Origin: Alphaproteobacteria bacterium
GTDB taxonomy: Bacteria; Pseudomonadota; Alphaproteobacteria; CAAHEQ01; UBA3637
Assembly (NCBI GenBank): GCA_017539265.1
Contig: JAFYHG010000015.1
Span: 1-60,083, forward strand
DNA length: 60,083 nucleotides
Direction: 5' to 3'
A model generated the notes under the pieces. It ran no database searches and was not told where the DNA came from. It saw only the letters and a list, made by a program, of their open reading frames with translations. The translations under genes were made by a program, and so were the position numbers. Of this stretch, positions 1-7,568 are shown one piece after another. Each line of letters starts with the position of its first letter. The first letter of the stretch is position 1.

Positions 1-2
1 CT

Positions 3-212
3 GATGCTGAATCAGCTGCTAAAGCTTATGCTTCCAGCGTTGCTGCTGATGCTGAATCAGCTGCTAAAGCTTATGCTTCCAGCGTTGCTGCTGATGCTGA
101 ATCAGCTGCTAAAGCTTATGCTTCCGATGCTGCTGCTACAGCCGAATCGAATGCTAAAGCTTATGCTTCCAGTGCTGCTGCTACAGCTGAATCAGCTGCT
201 AAAGCTTATGCT
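3..212 (+). repeat. 45-bp coding repeat array 1 of the autotransporter
   Basis: Tandem 45-bp units starting at 3, 48, 93, 138 and 183, each coding 15 residues (D/T-A-E-S-A/N-A-K-A-Y-A-S-S/D-V/A-A-A). The first two units are identical and the later ones differ by a few bases. The array runs off the left edge, so its copy number is unknown. Length variation by slipped pairing is likely. Confidence 0.9.
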
Positions 213-1505
213 GATGGTAGAATCGGTGATTTGGATGATAGCAGGTGGGGTAGTGACAAGACCGTCGGTGAAGTTGTCAAAAATATCGCAGATACCGTTG
301 GTACACAAGATGATAGTGACGATTGGGATGAGGCATTTTCTGAAGATACAACCATCATGGCTGCTATCCTAGACAATAAAGATGCTCTTGATGTTTTGAA
401 TGGTGACGAAGAAACAGAAGGTTCTGTGAAGAAAGCCCAAGCTGATGCTGAAGCCTATGCTTCCAGTGCTGCTGCTGCTGCTCAATCGAATGCTGAAGCT
501 TATGCTTCCAGTGCTGCTGCTGCTGCTGAATCGAATGCTAAGGCCTATGCTTCCGAAGCTGCTGCTACAGCTGAATCGAATGCTAAAGCTTATGCTTCCA
601 GTGCTGCTGCTACAGCTCAATCGAATGCTGAAGCCTATGCTTCCAGTGCCGCTGCTGCTGCTGAAAGTGCTGCAAAAGCCTATACAAACACTGTGGCCGA
701 AGGTATCAACAACAATATCGGTGATATGGGCGACTTACCAGTAGAAGGAACATTGGTTGAAAATATCGTTGCCAATGCGGAAGAAAATGCACGAATCGCC
801 GATGAATTGATTGGTGAAGAAGATTTGGCTGATTTGGCTGACTTGGATTACTTCAAGACCAATTTGTCCGCGGCTGCTACAACTCAAACTGTGGCTGAAA
901 CGATGGCTAACTTGCATAGCAACTTGACAGCTACAGTCGGTTCAACATCTGATGTTGCAGGCTTGACCGGTAGCTATCTGGCTGATGAAGGTTCGACAAT
1001 CGCCGATCACTTGGATGCAGTCAACCAAGCTTTGGAAAATACTCTCGGTACAACCGAAGATCTGCAAGAAGCTTTCCAAGGAAAATACTTCCAAAAGGAT
1101 GCCGAAAGTGGTTCAGACCAGGCTGACGATCAACCGACATTGGCTGACGCTTTGACCAACTTGAACGACAATCTGGATGCAGCCCTCAATGCGCAAACCG
1201 AAGCTTTGAACGATGCTCAAGCAGCGAACAATGCTGAATTTGCTCGTATCGATCGCAAGATCCACAAATTGGAAACCAAGATGGAAAAAGGCTTAGCTGC
1301 CAACGCCGCTTTGGCCGGTTTGGTACCGCTGGATCACGTCCACAAAACGCAAATCAGTGCGGCTTTGGGCGGATACTCGAACAACCAAGCTTTGGCTGTC
1401 GGTGCATTCCACTACTTGAACAACCGGACATTGTTGAATGCTGGTGCTGCTTATGGTGGCAACGACAGTATTTCTTACAAGATCGGTGTGACATTTGGAT
1501 TCTAA
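3..1505 (+). CDS. Trimeric autotransporter adhesin (YadA-like), 3' part
   Basis: The reading frame is open from the left window edge, so this is the C-terminal part of a longer gene; the 5' end and signal peptide are outside. The visible protein has two Ala-rich arrays of 15-residue units (AESNAKAYASSAAAT type), a spacer with the segment WGSDKTVGEVV, and a mixed stalk. It ends in a coiled-coil segment (RIDRKIHKLETKMEKG) followed by a YadA anchor domain of about 75 residues with four beta strands and a terminal Phe (GVTFGF). In this family the C-terminal domain trimerises to form a 12-strand outer-membrane barrel through which the stalk is exported; stalks mediate adhesion. The repeats are almost pure A/S/E/N/K/Y and should form a trimeric coiled coil. 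A strong terminator follows. Ligand unknown. Confidence 0.88.
   Translation, partial: DAESAAKAYASSVAADAESAAKAYASSVAADAESAAKAYASDAAATAESNAKAYASSAAATAESAAKAYADGRIGDLDDSRWGSDKTVGEVVKNIADTVGTQDDSDDWDEAFSEDTTIMAAILDNKDALDVLNGDEETEGSVKKAQADAEAYASSAAAAAQSNAEAYASSAAAAAESNAKAYASEAAATAESNAKAYASSAAATAQSNAEAYASSAAAAAESAAKAYTNTVAEGINNNIGDMGDLPVEGTLVENIVANAEENARIADELIGEEDLADLADLDYFKTNLSAAATTQTVAETMANLHSNLTATVGSTSDVAGLTGSYLADEGSTIADHLDAVNQALENTLGTTEDLQEAFQGKYFQKDAESGSDQADDQPTLADALTNLNDNLDAALNAQTEALNDAQAANNAEFARIDRKIHKLETKMEKGLAANAALAGLVPLDHVHKTQISAALGGYSNNQALAVGAFHYLNNRTLLNAGAAYGGNDSISYKIGVTFGF
435..689 (+). repeat. 45-bp coding repeat array 2 of the autotransporter
   Basis: A second, more diverged block of the same 15-residue unit (AQSNAEAYASSAAAA and variants), about 5.5 copies, separated from array 1 by a non-repetitive spacer of about 220 bp. 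It stays in frame with the adhesin. Confidence 0.88.
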
Positions 1506-1523
1506 TTCCAAATTCCATAATTG

Positions 1524-1554
1524 GAGAGGCGTTTTTTAACGCCTCTCTTTTTTT
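1524..1554 (+). terminator. Rho-independent terminator after the autotransporter
   Basis: A 10-bp GC-rich stem (gagaggcgtt/aacgcctctc) with a TTTT loop is followed by a run of seven T residues, 18 nt after the stop codon. Confidence 0.9.
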
Positions 1555-1576
1555 ATCCAAAATCGCAATAAAGTGC

Positions 1577-1605
1577 TTGACTTTTCGTTTATTCTGTGCT
1601 TGAAT
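1577..1605 (+). promoter_or_regulatory. Putative promoter of the OmpH-like gene
   Basis: TTGACT, 17-nt spacer, TTGAAT, lying between the adhesin terminator and the OmpH-like gene. The -10 match is only moderate. An AGGAG ribosome site follows at about 1628. Confidence 0.5.
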
Positions 1606-1639
1606 GGCAACATCAATTTTTTAACACAGGAGATTTCTT

Positions 1640-2101
1640 ATGAAAAAAATATATACTATCGGAATTGGCGCTTTGGTTATCGTTTTAATTGCGGTCATGT
1701 TCTTATGTCCGTGCGAATCTAAAATCGCCGTGGTGAACGTCAACCAAGTTGTACGGGCTTATCCGAAATTGTCCCTCGTCCAACGTGAAAATAGCCTGAA
1801 AATCGGGGAATTATCACAATGGATCGATGCAGCACAGAAACAAATCGATGCCGAAAAAGACAATACTAAAAAAGCCGCTTTGATTAAACAAACACAAACT
1901 GTGGCACAACAGAAAAAAGCCGCTATTCAACAAGAATATGCTCAAAAGACAGTTGAACTTGACAAAGAAATTACCGAAATCATCACACAAGTAGCCAAGA
2001 AAAACGGTTACAAAGTTGTCTTTTCCAAAACTTCCGTTATATCCGGTGGTATTGATATTACCGACAAGGTCTTGGAAAAGTTTAAAGAAGAAAAGAAATA
2101 A
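1640..2101 (+). CDS. OmpH/Skp-family periplasmic chaperone-like protein
   Basis: A 153-residue protein with an N-terminal hydrophobic segment (residues 8-24) and a C-P-C motif, then the OmpH/Skp pattern: a short beta segment (KIAVVNVNQVV), a long charged helical hairpin (residues 48-110), and a closing segment (NGYKVVFSKTSVISGGIDITDKVLE). Skp-family proteins are trimeric holdases that carry unfolded outer-membrane proteins through the periplasm; that function is inferred from the family. The membrane segment lacks a clear signal-peptidase I site, so it may stay anchored. It sits directly after an outer-membrane adhesin gene but has its own promoter and terminator. Start chosen for the AGGAG box 7-8 nt upstream. 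Confidence 0.8.
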   Translation: MKKIYTIGIGALVIVLIAVMFLCPCESKIAVVNVNQVVRAYPKLSLVQRENSLKIGELSQWIDAAQKQIDAEKDNTKKAALIKQTQTVAQQKKAAIQQEYAQKTVELDKEITEIITQVAKKNGYKVVFSKTSVISGGIDITDKVLEKFKEEKK

Positions 2102-2119
2102 TTTTCATTTTTCTCTCCG

Positions 2120-2144
2120 GCCCCGAATTTTCGGGGCTTTTTTT
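2120..2144 (+). terminator. Rho-independent terminator after the OmpH-like gene
   Basis: An 8-bp stem (gccccgaa/ttcggggc), TT loop and seven T residues, 18 nt after the stop codon. Confidence 0.9.
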
Positions 2145-2146
2145 CT

Positions 2147-2174
2147 TGCTTTTTTTTAAAAAGCGTTTTATCAT
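2147..2174 (+). promoter_or_regulatory. Putative promoter giving a leaderless transcript
   Basis: TTGCTT, 16-nt spacer, TATCAT, then exactly 6 nt to the ATG of the CtrA-like gene. There is no Shine-Dalgarno sequence, so transcription would start at or next to the A of the ATG. The promoter begins just after the preceding T tract. Confidence 0.5.
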
Positions 2175-2180
2175 CGCACT

Positions 2181-2858
2181 ATGCACGTTTTATTAATCGA
2201 CAGAAAACCATCCATCAATCAGGGAATTGCCTTTTTCTTTAAAAGCAAGGGGTGGGTTGTTGATACGGCTTTTTCGGGTGAAGAAGGCGCAGAATTAGCA
2301 CGCCTATATGATTACGATCTGATTTTGTCGGACTTACTGCTTAGCGATATTACCGGCGCCGAAGTCATCAAAAAAATACGAAATGTCGGGATTAAAACAC
2401 CGATTACCATTATATCGGGTAGTGTCCCCGTCAGTCAAAAAATCAACTGTTTTAATTTAGGGGCCGATGATTTTATCGTTCGCCCATGCGACAGGAACGA
2501 ATTAATGGCCAGAATCCAAGCCATTGTCCGGCGTGCCAAGGGCTATGCCAATTCCGTCATTAAAATCGGGCAAATGACGGTCAATTTGGATACAAAAATC
2601 ATTACTATTGCGGGTGCCACATTGAAACTGACAAAAAAAGAATATGCTTTGTTGGAATTACTGGCGTTGCGGCAAAATATGACCGTCAGCAAAGAGCAAT
2701 TATTAAACCACCTTTACGGTGCAATGGATGAACCGGATATTAAAATTCTGGACGTATTCCTATTCCGGATACGCAATAAAATCGACAAAATTTCAAACGG
2801 TAAAAAATATATCCAAACCGTTTGGGGGCGTGGATATATTTTAAAAGAGAGTGAATAA
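2181..2858 (+). CDS. CtrA-like OmpR-family response regulator with altered receiver pocket
   Basis: 225 residues: receiver domain (1-115) and winged-helix DNA-binding domain (about 125-223). Similarity to the alphaproteobacterial cell-cycle master regulator CtrA is clear through the whole length: ARLYDYDLILSD, ARIQAIVRRAKGYANSVI, NHLYGAMDEPDIKILDVF and TVWGRGYILKE. The phospho-acceptor Asp (D51) and the Ser of the switch (S79) are kept. The N-terminal acidic pair, Glu-Asp in CtrA, is D7-R8 followed by K9, and the invariant Lys of the KP motif is Arg (R101, RPC). Mg binding and phosphorylation are therefore probably changed. The C-terminus (KESE) lacks the small hydrophobic tail seen in ClpXP-degraded CtrA proteins. 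It could be a paralogue of a normal CtrA encoded elsewhere or the only one; this window cannot tell. Confidence 0.85.
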   Translation: MHVLLIDRKPSINQGIAFFFKSKGWVVDTAFSGEEGAELARLYDYDLILSDLLLSDITGAEVIKKIRNVGIKTPITIISGSVPVSQKINCFNLGADDFIVRPCDRNELMARIQAIVRRAKGYANSVIKIGQMTVNLDTKIITIAGATLKLTKKEYALLELLALRQNMTVSKEQLLNHLYGAMDEPDIKILDVFLFRIRNKIDKISNGKKYIQTVWGRGYILKESE

Positions 2859-2861
2859 ATC

Positions 2862-3317
2862 TTATTCCCTAACCCTTTGTTGAACGGGAATAACCTTCCA
2901 ACTTTTATCCCCATGGGCAATTTGACGCGGAGTTTCATTTTCCGGACGAACATATACCCAACGGGAAACCTCGGTCGAACCGATTTGATTATTTTCGGTA
3001 CATGCATCACGAACCGAAGGATACCCTTGCGTATGGCAAATAATTTCGGTATCTTGTTTGTTCTCTTTTGTGCCTTCATAATGGCCGGCAATTTTTGATC
3101 TTGCCAAAAATTCGGCCGTCGGGGTATGAATCGCGCAACAATGGCACTCATCACTGATAAATTCACCATTGCTTTTACGGCCCGAAATCAACATTCCGTT
3201 TATAATAATACCTGCAAAAGCTCCACCATAAACTTTAGGGGAAAATAATTCGGTATGTCCGATTTGTTGCCCATCTTTGAAAAATGTTTTCGTTGTATAC
3301 AAATATATGTCTTGCAT
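2862..3317 (-). CDS. Conserved-looking hypothetical protein
   Basis: 151 residues, no signal peptide or membrane segment, and I do not recognise the family. A strong AGGAGG site 8 nt before the ATG supports translation. Visible features are a His/Cys cluster (ECHCCAIHTP, around residues 57-66) and two further Cys residues (ICHTQGYPSVRDACTE). The cluster could bind a metal or form disulfides; this is only inference. It is convergent with the CtrA-like gene, the two stop codons being a few bases apart, with no terminator between. Confidence 0.65.
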   Translation of the reverse strand: MQDIYLYTTKTFFKDGQQIGHTELFSPKVYGGAFAGIIINGMLISGRKSNGEFISDECHCCAIHTPTAEFLARSKIAGHYEGTKENKQDTEIICHTQGYPSVRDACTENNQIGSTEVSRWVYVRPENETPRQIAHGDKSWKVIPVQQRVRE

Positions 3318-3490
3318 TAAGGATCCTCCTTGTTAAAAATTTCCCCTCGAACCCCAAGGTATCTTATTTTATTTGCTTTGTCAAGCGAAAAGATAAAAAA
3401 AATAGAACTTCCCCGAAATTGCAGAAAAAGATTGATTTTTTCTTTTTTTTGCGCTTTAATAGAGCATATTCATCACAAGGGAGGTTTGTT

Positions 3491-4447
3491 ATGGTTCGCC
3501 AAAAAATAGAAGAATCCGTTCCGGTACAAGAATTAAAAACGCCGGTATTTGAATCCGTTAAGCATCTGGGAAGACCCATTTTAATCGTATTGCTGTCATT
3601 TTTTTGTATTTTTGTCGGTGTGTTAATTTATCAACTCACCACACCGGTTGAAGATTTAACTTTATCCCCCAAAAAGCAAACAACACTGATTAAGGAAAAC
3701 GCAAAAAAGAGTGCGAAAAGCAGTGCGCTATTTCAACCTCATAAACCGGTCCAATCGATCTTAAGGGTTGAGAACACATCCTCTCCAAAAATTCAAGAAA
3801 GCGTTCCCACTCCTGTGCCTCAACCCCAAGAAGTCCCGCCGCCCCCCGAACCCGAGGTTCAAGGTGATGCCCCCGTGACGCCATCAGCACCACCCGAAAC
3901 ACCGGTGGTTGAACCGGTTATATCGAAGCCGGCTGAGCCCTTATTAAGCCTGGAAAACACCTTACAGTTAAGGGATCATCTGGCGCAAGGCCAATCGTGC
4001 CTTGAAGATTTAAAAATCCTCATGAAAAATAACCTGCCCAATCGGGAAGATAAAGACCGCCTAATCGAAAAATTAATGCCCGTATGCACGGTGCGTTCTG
4101 TTTTTCAAGGGATAGAAGATACTTTTTACAAAAACCGCAAAAAGGCTTTAATGACCTACTATCGCTTAAATAACCCGACGTGGCTAGCCTATTTAAAAAC
4201 TTTTGGATCCAGTTTGGTTGATATTCGGAAACTCAACCCCTCCAAAGAAAAACCGAAAGACATGATTTCTTCGGCACAAAATGCGCTTGTGATGAAAAAT
4301 TTATCTGAGGCCCTGCAAAAAATTCAAAAATTACCACCCGAAATTCGTTCAGAGTTTAACGACTTTATCGGACAAGCACAAACTTATTTGGCCGCACAAA
4401 AAGAAGTTGAAAACTTAATTCTCTCATTTGGTCGGAAAGGAGAATAA
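3491..4447 (+). CDS. Short mitofilin/Mic60-like inner-membrane protein
   Basis: 318 residues from the ATG preceded by GGGAGG; the frame is open further upstream but without a ribosome site. Order: cytoplasmic N-terminus (1-28), one transmembrane helix (29-49), Pro-rich linker (about 104-150), and a helical C-terminal domain (155-316). The last domain has the layout of the mitofilin signature of alphaproteobacterial Mic60: LENTLQLRDHLAQG, a VDIRKLNP segment, SAQNALVMKNLSEALQKIQKLP, and a closing amphipathic helix. The next gene is hemY-like, and mic60-hemY adjacency is the known alphaproteobacterial arrangement. The long coiled coil normally found between membrane helix and signature is missing, replaced by the Pro-rich linker, and hemC/hemD are not upstream. 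Role in inner-membrane shaping or envelope contact sites is inferred. Confidence 0.7.
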   Translation: MVRQKIEESVPVQELKTPVFESVKHLGRPILIVLLSFFCIFVGVLIYQLTTPVEDLTLSPKKQTTLIKENAKKSAKSSALFQPHKPVQSILRVENTSSPKIQESVPTPVPQPQEVPPPPEPEVQGDAPVTPSAPPETPVVEPVISKPAEPLLSLENTLQLRDHLAQGQSCLEDLKILMKNNLPNREDKDRLIEKLMPVCTVRSVFQGIEDTFYKNRKKALMTYYRLNNPTWLAYLKTFGSSLVDIRKLNPSKEKPKDMISSAQNALVMKNLSEALQKIQKLPPEIRSEFNDFIGQAQTYLAAQKEVENLILSFGRKGE

Positions 4448-4448
4448 T

Positions 4449-5633
4449 ATGATTAAATTTATCTTTATTCTGATTAGTATTTTTACCGTCGGATTTTTTA
4501 TCGTCAAGGATACCTGGATGGTAACCCTTCAAGGATTCGGATATGAATTGAAAGCGTCCGTTCTCATCCTGATTGTAGGGGCATTTTTGCTCTTTTATCT
4601 GATACATCTGCTTAAAAAACCGTTCGGTTGGTGGGGCCGGTGTCAAAACTGGTTTGCAAAAAGAAAACAGGATCAAAAAGAAGCATTTTTGTTGTTGGCG
4701 CTTAAAACCGTTTTGGATAAGAATAGCGAATCCGTTAAACAATTATTAAAACAAAAAAACAAATTTTTTGACAGGAAATCGGATGAAAATTATATTCTGG
4801 AAGCCTTATTCAATCCGACACCACATACATTTGAACAACTGATTCATCGGGAAAACACGGAACTGGCCGGTATCAAGGGACTTTTGGATTATGCCCAAGA
4901 AGACGGCAACTGGACAGAAGCCGGCAGACTCCTGCAAAAAGCCGCCGAAAAGTATGAAAAAGAGCCTTGGGTTTGGGATTCCTTATGGACGGTTCAAATT
5001 CTTCAAAATGATTGGTATGAAGCCTTAAATACATTGGAACGCTTGAAAGCACAGGGACAAGTTGACAAGGCCGAATATGCCAAACGCAAATCTTTATTGC
5101 TGTTAAAATTAGGTCGGGTTGCTGAAGCCTACAAACTGAACCCTGATAATCAGGCGATTATTTTGGCCTATGCCCGAAGTGAACCCCAAAAAGCCGACAA
5201 GTTAATTCGTCATCTCTGGTCCAAGGAACCTTGCATGGATGCCTTTAATATCTATTGGCAAACAATTGCGACGGAAAAACCATCTAAACAAACTAAGGCC
5301 ATCGATAAACTGGTTCGGGAAAATCCCAAACATCGCTTATCCTTGTGGGTTTTGATTGAAACGGCCATTAAACAGGAATCGTGGGGACCGGCCAAAGGGT
5401 ATTTATCGGACTACTTGGCAATGTATCCTCTTACGACGCAAATTGCACACCTGATGGCTGAGGTCGAACGCCAAGGCTGGCATCATCTGGAAGAAGCCCA
5501 AAAATGGGAATTAAAGGCGTTGGAAGCCCCATCTGAAAAGGGCTGGATTTGTTCTTCCTGCGGTCACCGGACAGATACCTGGGAAATTGTATGTCCGGCC
5601 TGTAATGCTTTCGGTGAAGTTATTGGGAAATAG
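4449..5633 (+). CDS. HemY-like TPR membrane protein with C-terminal zinc ribbon
   Basis: 394 residues. Two N-terminal transmembrane helices (about 3-20 and 32-54) are followed by a basic stretch and a long array of TPR-like helices: the HemY_N plus TPR layout. The C-terminus carries a CxxC...CxxC ribbon (WICSSCGHR ... IVCPACNAF), similar in placement to the rubredoxin-type domain of LapB. The gene starts 2 nt after the mitofilin-like stop with a GGAAAGGAG site inside the upstream gene, so the two are one operon. Despite its name HemY of this type is not a proven haem enzyme; a scaffold role at the inner membrane is the safer reading. No haem biosynthesis gene is near. Confidence 0.78.
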   Translation: MIKFIFILISIFTVGFFIVKDTWMVTLQGFGYELKASVLILIVGAFLLFYLIHLLKKPFGWWGRCQNWFAKRKQDQKEAFLLLALKTVLDKNSESVKQLLKQKNKFFDRKSDENYILEALFNPTPHTFEQLIHRENTELAGIKGLLDYAQEDGNWTEAGRLLQKAAEKYEKEPWVWDSLWTVQILQNDWYEALNTLERLKAQGQVDKAEYAKRKSLLLLKLGRVAEAYKLNPDNQAIILAYARSEPQKADKLIRHLWSKEPCMDAFNIYWQTIATEKPSKQTKAIDKLVRENPKHRLSLWVLIETAIKQESWGPAKGYLSDYLAMYPLTTQIAHLMAEVERQGWHHLEEAQKWELKALEAPSEKGWICSSCGHRTDTWEIVCPACNAFGEVIGK

Positions 5634-5659
5634 ATTTTAATTAGAAAAAGGAGGTCCAA

Positions 5660-7066
5660 ATGGTATTTTCGGACAAAATTCATATGGAAGCGGAAAACAT
5701 GGCCGAATCCCTCATTCACTTTAATGAAATGAGAAAAAAAGCAAAAGAGATTGATCTGGAATCTTTGGATAAACCCGCACCCCAAAATTCGGGACATATA
5801 TCCAAAACGGAAGCCGTCTTGGCGCGCTATCCGGAACCGGCCCAAGAAACCGATTCCGAACGGGAATATCGCAACCAGCAAATTGAATATGAACAGGGAC
5901 CTTTTTTTGAAGCAAATAAAGCCTTAGCAAAATCGATCAATGCATTATCAAAATATAATTTTACAAACACTGTTTTGGCAGCGGCCTGTAATTTTACGGA
6001 AATGGCTGAAAAACATCCCCGTTCCGGTTTTATCAGGGAATTTGGCCCGTTAATTGAGGAAGAATTACAGGCCGCCCATACCCAACCGTCTTTAAGGTTG
6101 GCCGCATTTACCACCTCTTATTTTTGGAAGGAGGCGAATTGGGCTCATCTGATATCCGCCGTTCCGCCCACAACAACGAAAGGGGAATTAGTTGAATTTT
6201 TTGCTCAACCGCTCTACTCCGACCCCGGTAAAAGGGTAATTGACGTATTACCCGACAGAATAACAATGGGCATTATTCGTGCCACAGGGAAAAAGGAAAA
6301 CGAAAGCATTCCGTTGGATTTCAAAAAAGAGAGACCCTTTATTTCTATAAACGAGGGTGTCAGATTAGTTACCTCAATCACGGAACTGTCAAAACAAAAT
6401 TTCACAAACCGAATTTTAACTTCAACCTCTTATTTTGGTCTTGTTTTAGTTAATCCTTTTAACACCGTCCGCACTATAAGTGATTTTGGTCGGGGTTTAT
6501 ATCAGGAACTAAAAGAAAATCCCGATAAACCGTCTCAAAAACTGGTAACACTGATGACCGAAAAACGACTCGAGGATGAGGATATCAAGGCATTAACAAC
6601 CGCTGTTACCCCCAAAACAACTAAAGAAGAATTATCCGAGTTTTTCAAGGCTCGAGAAAGATGGACAACGGGCCTTAGGATGATTGATTATTTGAATCAT
6701 CACATTGTTATGGAAATGGGGCGTTTTCTCCCTGAACAAGACAAATTGGATTTATGGTCTATAAAGCCCGAAATGGTTTATGATTTCAATGTTGGCGGTT
6801 CTTTAAGGAAATTTTCACCGGAATCCCAAAAGAAAATTTTGGATACCGTACCGGATTCTGACAGACGAAAAGAAATTGAAGAAAATATGAAGCATAAATT
6901 AATGGGATTGCATATTTCTGTCGGTTTAATGGGGGGCGGAAATGTAGATACAGATACACTTGATATCTATGGAAAATTCCCAACCATCCGCAAACGGCGT
7001 ATTTGCTCACACGCGGATAACCGTAAATTCTTTTCAGAGCACGAACATTTCCGCAGCGCCTATTGA
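5660..7066 (+). CDS. Hypothetical protein with internal duplication
   Basis: 468 residues with a strong AAGGAGG site 7 nt before the ATG; I recognise no family. There is no signal peptide or membrane helix. Two halves are related: residues about 82-210 (INALSKYNFTNTVLAAACNF ... AVPPTTTKGELVEFF ... KRVIDVLPDRITMGIIR) and about 231-360 (ITELSKQNFTNRILTSTSYF ... AVTPKTTKEELSEFF ... LRMIDYLNHHIVMEMGR). The C-terminal tail (about 425-468) is rich in Gly, His, Arg and Lys. A soluble helical repeat protein is likely. It follows hemY by 26 nt and may be co-transcribed with it. Confidence 0.75.
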   Translation: MVFSDKIHMEAENMAESLIHFNEMRKKAKEIDLESLDKPAPQNSGHISKTEAVLARYPEPAQETDSEREYRNQQIEYEQGPFFEANKALAKSINALSKYNFTNTVLAAACNFTEMAEKHPRSGFIREFGPLIEEELQAAHTQPSLRLAAFTTSYFWKEANWAHLISAVPPTTTKGELVEFFAQPLYSDPGKRVIDVLPDRITMGIIRATGKKENESIPLDFKKERPFISINEGVRLVTSITELSKQNFTNRILTSTSYFGLVLVNPFNTVRTISDFGRGLYQELKENPDKPSQKLVTLMTEKRLEDEDIKALTTAVTPKTTKEELSEFFKARERWTTGLRMIDYLNHHIVMEMGRFLPEQDKLDLWSIKPEMVYDFNVGGSLRKFSPESQKKILDTVPDSDRRKEIEENMKHKLMGLHISVGLMGGGNVDTDTLDIYGKFPTIRKRRICSHADNRKFFSEHEHFRSAY

Positions 7067-7092
7067 CAAAAACCGTTTTCCTCCCCTTATAG
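7063..7092 (+). promoter_or_regulatory. Putative promoter of the YgiW/BOF gene
   Basis: TTGACA, 18-nt spacer, TTATAG. The -35 box overlaps the stop codon of the preceding gene. Confidence 0.5.
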
Positions 7093-7122
7093 ATTAAACT
7101 TTAATCAAAAAGGGAGGAAACA

Positions 7123-7464
7123 ATGAAACTTGAAAAAATATTAACCATCTGTGGGGCAAGTTTATTTGTCGGGGTAGCTTTGGCTGCCTTCATCGATGAT
7201 CACGGCCCTGTATCAACGGTTGCAGAAGCCCTCAAAATGCGGGATGATACCCCCGTTATATTAGAGGGTAAAATTACGCGCCGCCTTAAAAAGGATACCT
7301 ATCAATTTACCGATTCCACCGGCTCTATTACCATTGAAATCGATAGAAAAGATTGGAACGGTGTCGATGTTCGCCCGACGGATACCGTCCGGATCCAAGG
7401 GGAAATCGATAAAGATTGGCTAGACACAACGATTGATGTTCACTCAATCAAAATCGTTCCTTAA
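7123..7464 (+). CDS. YgiW/YdeI-family periplasmic OB-fold protein
   Basis: 113 residues: an N-terminal signal segment (hydrophobic 8-22) then one bacterial OB-fold (BOF) domain, with family features VAEALKMRDDTPVILEGKI, YQFTDSTGSITIEID, DTVRIQGEID and the ending DVHSIKIV. Family members (YgiW, YdeI, NirD-like stress proteins) are small periplasmic proteins linked to envelope, peroxide or metal stress; the ligand is not established. AGGGAGG site 6-8 nt before the ATG. Confidence 0.85.
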   Translation: MKLEKILTICGASLFVGVALAAFIDDHGPVSTVAEALKMRDDTPVILEGKITRRLKKDTYQFTDSTGSITIEIDRKDWNGVDVRPTDTVRIQGEIDKDWLDTTIDVHSIKIVP

Positions 7465-7568
7465 AAAACATTTTCTTTTACGTTGGACGGGCTCTGTCTT
7501 CAAAAAATACTTTACTTCCGGAATAAGTTATGGTACGGTAGTCTTATCATTCTAAAAGGAGATATTTT

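Noticed and set aside
3-689. CRISPR array
   Set aside because: Repeats are coding, contiguous 45-bp units without spacers, and no cas genes are present.
4-744. Leu/Met-rich open frames in other frames of the repeat arrays
   Set aside because: They are produced by the 45-bp repeats; only frame 3 continues into the YadA anchor domain.
4449-5633. Protoporphyrinogen oxidase function for HemY
   Set aside because: This HemY is the TPR membrane protein, not the FAD enzyme of the same name; no flavin motif is present.
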